Shown one piece after another: positions 59,969-64,000 of a stretch of 64,000 nt of DNA. Source of the stretch: Arctopsyche grandis (taxonomy: Eukaryota; Arthropoda; Insecta; Trichoptera; Hydropsychidae). The stretch spans positions 17,659,685 to 17,723,684 of the forward strand of contig NC_135356.1 of NCBI RefSeq assembly GCF_051622035.1. Reading direction: 5' to 3'. The position numbers and the translations under genes were made by a program. Position 1 is the first letter of the stretch; every line of letters starts with the position of its first letter. The notes below the pieces were generated by a model. That model saw only the letters and a program-made list of their open reading frames with translations. It ran no database searches and was not told the DNA's origin.

Positions 59969-61993
59969 GTATTTATACACAAATATTCAATGCAAATATC
60001 ATTTCATAAATTGCAAGCGCATCAATAATCATGCTATATATTCTATGCATATAAATAAAGCTGCCGCAAACGCAATTAACATATAATCCTATATACATAT
60101 GACTGTTATTATGCATATATATTTCTCATATTTATTTTAGTTCGCATTTTTATATCAACTAATTCGACTCTAAATTGATCGCCAAATTTAATACTTTTTC
60201 ATCAGATTGGTGAAAATTTAAAAATTTAAAGCAATTTTTTTTGTTGTTAATTTGTATGATTTGATGATCCAAGCGTAATCTATACTAAATATGCAAGGAA
60301 TTTGACGATCGCTGTTGTAAAATGTGATATTTTCATGTGTGAATAAAATATTGCTGCGAAAAAATGTTATATATTATCATGTGTGTAAAAATTTATGTAA
60401 CACTATTTTATTTAACAATGATAAAATATGATTGCAGGAAGAGGCGGAAAGCTTGGAAGTGGGCGAAGACATTATGGTGCTTCAATGCCCATCATTATAC
60501 AACATAAAACACCATCAGCTACAAATTATTACGAACATAAAGATGTATGTAATGCGAATTTTATAAACATGTTTATGGGTATATATGTAAATGGCGGTGC
60601 TCAATGCATTGTCATATGTAAATAATTATCAATCAATTCAAAAAATATGATATATATATATTCACAATCTGGTAATCTTGAATACCGCCAATTTATATGT
60701 AATGTTAAAAATACAATTGTTATGAAGTGACAGGTTTTTAAAGTACATATAAGAATAAAATTGAGTGTTTGTTTGTTCTACAAATACATATATAATATTG
60801 TACCATGCTGAGTGGCACAAATCTTTGTAGATTTCTATGCACATTGACTGATTTTGGTGTTAAGTATTAATTTTAGTCTACAAATCGTCGTAAAGCATTC
60901 AGCTTTCAGATCCCACCCCTGTACATAGTACATATTTCAGTTCGAGATAATAATCTCATACTACAGAGTGTACGTTGACAAGTTTTTTATATGAAATATA
61001 ATTCATTATTGTTGATCATTCGGCCATTCGGATACTAAGATAGATCTTATAATATAATATAGCAAATAAGAAACAGTATACAATACATTATATTGATTTC
61101 AGGGTGCTAAAATAGTTAAGTCTTCACATTTCGAATTAGATTATATGCTAGGCAGAAAAATTACATTCTTTTGCATGGCCACAGGTATGTTGTTGCACAT
61201 TAAATTCATAATTTTAAATTAAAATACAGGATGGCACAGTTTGTTGACTAATTTCAGAATTCTTAAAATATATGTATGTATGTAGAAGATTTCATGCCCA
61301 TTTTAGTTGTTATGTTTTACATAGTTACAATTGAAACATTGGAAATCAAGGTAAAACATTTGTATTTTAAACCTAGAAGTTATTCTATTTGGCAATGATC
61401 ACACAATTTAGACATTCACTAAAATGTATTTAGAACTAACTTTTGTCTTCAGTAAGGTAAACTAATAATTGAGATCATTTCAATCTTATTTTACTCTTCG
61501 ATACTATGAAAAAACTTTAATAAAGTGGCATCAAATACTCAAATTTATACCTTCTGAAATAAGTCAAAAAACTCTAGGCCACCCTGTATTTATTGTTATT
61601 TTATATATGGTTTGATTGAAATTCCAGGATTGCCGAGACCAGAGATAACGTGGTTCAAAGACGGTATAGAACTGTATCACCATAGATTTTTCCAGGTTAT
61701 TTTCATGTATCCGATTGAGGCGGCGATAACTTTAGTTTTTAAAATATCTATAAATTTGTTTGCAGGTTCACGAATGGCCGTTAGGAAACGATACAATCAA
61801 ATCTAAAATGGAAATAGATCCGACGACCCAAAAAGATGCAGGTTAAATTTGGTATACAAATAAATACAATATCTGAATGGAATAAAATAATATAATTCTA
61901 CGTGTTGCAGGCTATTATGAGTGCCAAGCGGATAATCAATATGCTATCGACCGTCGAGGCTTCAGAACAGACTATGTAATGTTTAGTTATTAA
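59881..61993 (+). CDS. oig-4: Secreted single-Ig-domain protein, OIG-4-like (complete, 6 coding exons)
   Basis: Exons 59881-59968, 60438-60544, 61103-61184, 61628-61695, 61766-61841 and 61911-61993 join in phase to 504 nt (167 residues). An N-terminal signal peptide (MKRRVKETLIILLLGCTVMI) is followed by a basic Gly-rich linker (GRGGKLGSGRRHYG). One I-set Ig domain then fills the rest: Cys in ITFFCMAT, the core Trp in EITWFKDGIEL, KSKMEIDPTTQKDAGYYECQ with the second Cys, and an end in RRGFRTDYVMFSY. There is a sequon (NDT) and no membrane anchor. It closely resembles OIG-4, which in C. elegans helps cluster acetylcholine receptors at neuromuscular junctions. Orthology is from recalled similarity. 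Confidence 0.9.
60438..60544 (+). CDS. oig-4: Single-Ig protein exon 2 (linker)
   Basis: After TGATTGCAG, before GTATGT. Encodes RGGKLGSGRRHYGASMPIII, then QHKTPSATNYYEHKD. Confidence 0.87.
61103..61184 (+). CDS. oig-4: Single-Ig protein exon 3
   Basis: After TTGATTTCAG, before GTATGT. Encodes GAKIVKSSHFELDYMLGRKI, then TFFCMAT with the first Ig cysteine. Confidence 0.9.
61628..61695 (+). CDS. oig-4: Single-Ig protein exon 4
   Basis: After AAATTCCAG, before GTTATT. Encodes LPRPEITWFKDGIELYHHRF with the invariant Ig Trp. The following intron is 70 bp. Confidence 0.9.
61766..61841 (+). CDS. oig-4: Single-Ig protein exon 5
   Basis: After TTTGCAG, before GTTAAA. Encodes VHEWPLGNDTIKSKMEIDPT, then TQKDA; includes the NDT glycosylation sequon. 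Confidence 0.88.
61911..61993 (+). CDS. oig-4: Single-Ig protein terminal exon
   Basis: After TGTTGCAG. Encodes YYECQADNQYAIDRRGFRTD and stops after MFSY with TAA. Contains the second Ig cysteine. Confidence 0.9.
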
Positions 61994-63529
61994 AAACCGA
62001 TGAAAATATTTTAATACGTCATAACTTGATGCCATTCCTTTGAACTGCCTTAATTTTCTTAATTTTAAACAAAACTATTACGCTTCTTTTATCTTGAATT
62101 ATTTTTTTTATGTGGGATGTATCAGGGTTTTTTATTTTTAAGGAATAATGAGATACAACGAATATGTGTACGCTCGTTAATGTTTTATGAGTTCTCATTC
62201 TTCAACATGTTTGCTAACCTAACATAATCTTAACTGAATACAGATTTCTTTTTATTATTATATGATGAATAGTTAATTAGGTATACATATATGTAATAAT
62301 TTATTATTTTATTGTAAATATTTTTTTTAATAAAGATGATTGCATGATTGAAAATGTTACATTATTTTTAAAAATAAATAAAATGACAAAAATCAAATCG
62401 TTCTTGTATGGGATTCATTGCCTATTAGTTTAAGTTAAAAATTAATATTGAATCAAATAATAAATTTAATCGTTGCAGAATATAATTTTCTATTAATTAC
62501 GTTTTTTCCAATTTAAATATGTTGTTCTATTATATTTTTAACTATTCACTACACATTTAATTGTTGAAATATTTGAATAGTTTTAAATCAGATGACCAAA
62601 ATTGTCACGTTCTATTGAAAAAAAATCTAAATACATAAATGATTTGACAAAGTAAATGTAATATTTGGAAATGGAAACCATTCTCATCAAAAATTTTCAA
62701 CAAAAACTGCGGCAATCTCTTGAAAATGTATTTTAAACAGATTGGATTTCATTCTGTTTTTTTTTTGTGTTTGTTTTAATATCGCTTTGGTTCATCAAAA
62801 TCTATAAAAATTTTAAAATTTGAGTTCTGACATGTTGGTAATTGATGAGGTTTAATATATGGATATTATAAAGAACAAATATTGCGCGTTAAATTTAGTT
62901 TTACATTTAATTAATTGCGTACAAATATTTCAACATTTAGTATAGTGAAATGCCTAACAAAAGGTACTATTTTACATTGAGTAACGTTTAACCTTTGAAA
63001 GCAAAAGTAAGGAATGAAGAAAGAGACCACGAAATTATAAGTATAATATCTAAATTTATCCAAGATGAATTCGAATATTTTCACTATAGCAATGCATCGA
63101 CGTACCTGAGCAAATAGTTAAACGAATTTTCGCAATAAGAAGAGGTTAGTAAAATAGGTTCAACCCACAATAAAATTTGATATTTTTTTGTAAAATGTAA
63201 AAACGAACTTCTAAAATCTAATAACACTGTTGCGTTGTTCCCGAAATTTGTCAATTTCTATTGAAATTGCACAAAACAATAAAATTTTGGTGTGAAACCC
63301 ATTAAAACGAGCATAAACTTCACTTCATAATCGTTTTCGATATTGACATACTAAAAACGTTGATTGTATATGGTATATATATATATATATATGAGTAGGC
63401 CGAATCACAACCAATAGAGTTGTGTTAGTTGTAATGTAAGTGCTATGTAAATACATATTGAGATGATATGAATAATGCGTTGTGAGCGCGGACCCTCCTC
63501 CCGGTGGAATAACTTAATGAATGGTCTAG
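61994..63529. other. Intergenic between the two secreted-protein genes
   Basis: AATAAA near 62329 and 62373 could end the upstream gene. No exon or element with ends recognised. Confidence 0.4.
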
Positions 63530-63822
63530 TTAGTCAAAAGCCCCTATCACAAGCCGAGCGGGCAACGATGATACGGATGATTCCCATTTATTCGCCGGCA
63601 CCAGCCTGAGCTTCAATAAAAACATATCTGAATAAGCAAGTATTACGTGCGTGTAATTTTTCAATAAAAATCTCTCACATTGGGCGCAAATCGGCTTGTA
63701 TTGCTCGTGCGAAATCTGCACATTCGACTTAATAACATAATTGACATTTGCACACGTTTCGTATTAATTTTATTCCATTGTGGTGTGGTTCGTTTTTAGT
63801 ACACGAGGATTTTTCCAGAAGA
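63530..63822 (+). promoter_or_regulatory. Probable promoter and 5' UTR of the downstream secreted-protein gene
   Basis: A GC-richer block (CCGAGCGGGCAACGATGATA, TATTCGCCGGCACCAGCC) leads to the start codon at 63823. AG dinucleotides after pyrimidine runs at about 63799 and 63817 could be acceptors for a non-coding first exon. Confidence 0.35.
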
Positions 63823-63927
63823 ATGAAAGTTTCCGGAGCTATCTTAGTCGTCTGCGTGATGATGCTGCTTTTCAACTATCCTGTCGTCGGACGAAGAGGG
63901 CGAAAAATAAGCAAAACCAAATCCAGA
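63823..63927 (+). CDS. Signal-peptide exon of a second secreted protein, probably another single-Ig (OIG-4-like) gene; truncated by window end
   Basis: 35 codons ending exactly before GTAAAT. It encodes MKVSGAILVVCVMMLLFNYP, then VVGRRGRKISKTKSR. A hydrophobic signal core followed by a basic linker parallels the gene at 59881. RRGRxxxKxKSR-type linkers are, from memory, found in insect single-Ig proteins of this group. The Ig exons would lie beyond 64000, so the family call is inference. Confidence 0.6.
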
Positions 63928-64000
63928 GTAAATTTTACTTTCTTTTTATATCAAATTTAACTATTACGTACTAAAAAAAATATATATACATATATATTTT

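Overview
The window is AT-rich nuclear DNA from an insect. It has spliced genes with GT-AG introns, very dense transposon debris and abundant TACATA/TATGTA microsatellites. The order cannot be fixed from the sequence: the microsatellites look fly-like, but the load of Helitrons, RTE LINEs, hAT elements and tRNA-derived SINEs would also fit other insect orders. There are no bacterial, CRISPR or viral features.

Five protein-coding loci can be supported by exons whose splice sites and reading phases fit together. (1) 3473-10641 (+): the last seven coding exons of a four-pass membrane protein with a proline/glutamine-rich tail; its 5' end lies before the window. (2) 30191-55062 (+): a complete seven-exon cyclic nucleotide-gated (CNG) channel of the alpha type, 682 residues, with a 10.6 kb first intron full of mobile elements. 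(3) 55386-57138 (-): the last six exons of procollagen-lysine hydroxylase (Plod), lying tail to tail with the channel. (4) 59881-61993 (+): a complete six-exon gene for a secreted protein with a single Ig domain, resembling OIG-4. (5) 63823-63927 (+): the signal-peptide exon of what looks like a second gene of the same class, cut by the window end. The missing Plod 5' exons are not between 57139 and 64000, so genes 4 and 5 either sit inside a large Plod intron on the other strand, or Plod is rearranged.

Between genes: 1-3472 is intron or upstream sequence with an RTE fragment. 11.2-30 kb is a transposon graveyard. It contains a three-level nest (hAT inside a TTAA element inside another hAT, 16420-19037), Helitrons (one inserted in another, 23804-25250), hAT miniature elements and a near-perfect 890 bp palindrome (28192-29081). 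The channel's first intron holds a tandemly duplicated ZBED5-like hAT transposase relic, a mariner-like deletion derivative and several SINE copies. Harbinger-like and foldback elements lie in and around the 3' half of the channel gene.

The host genes share no obvious pathway: a channel subunit (sensory or neuronal signalling), a collagen-modifying ER enzyme and secreted Ig proteins possibly acting at synapses. No wholly new system is evident. The observations most worth a second look are the long palindrome (possible hairpin-RNA locus or assembly artefact), the nested elements, and the tandem single-Ig genes beside or within Plod.
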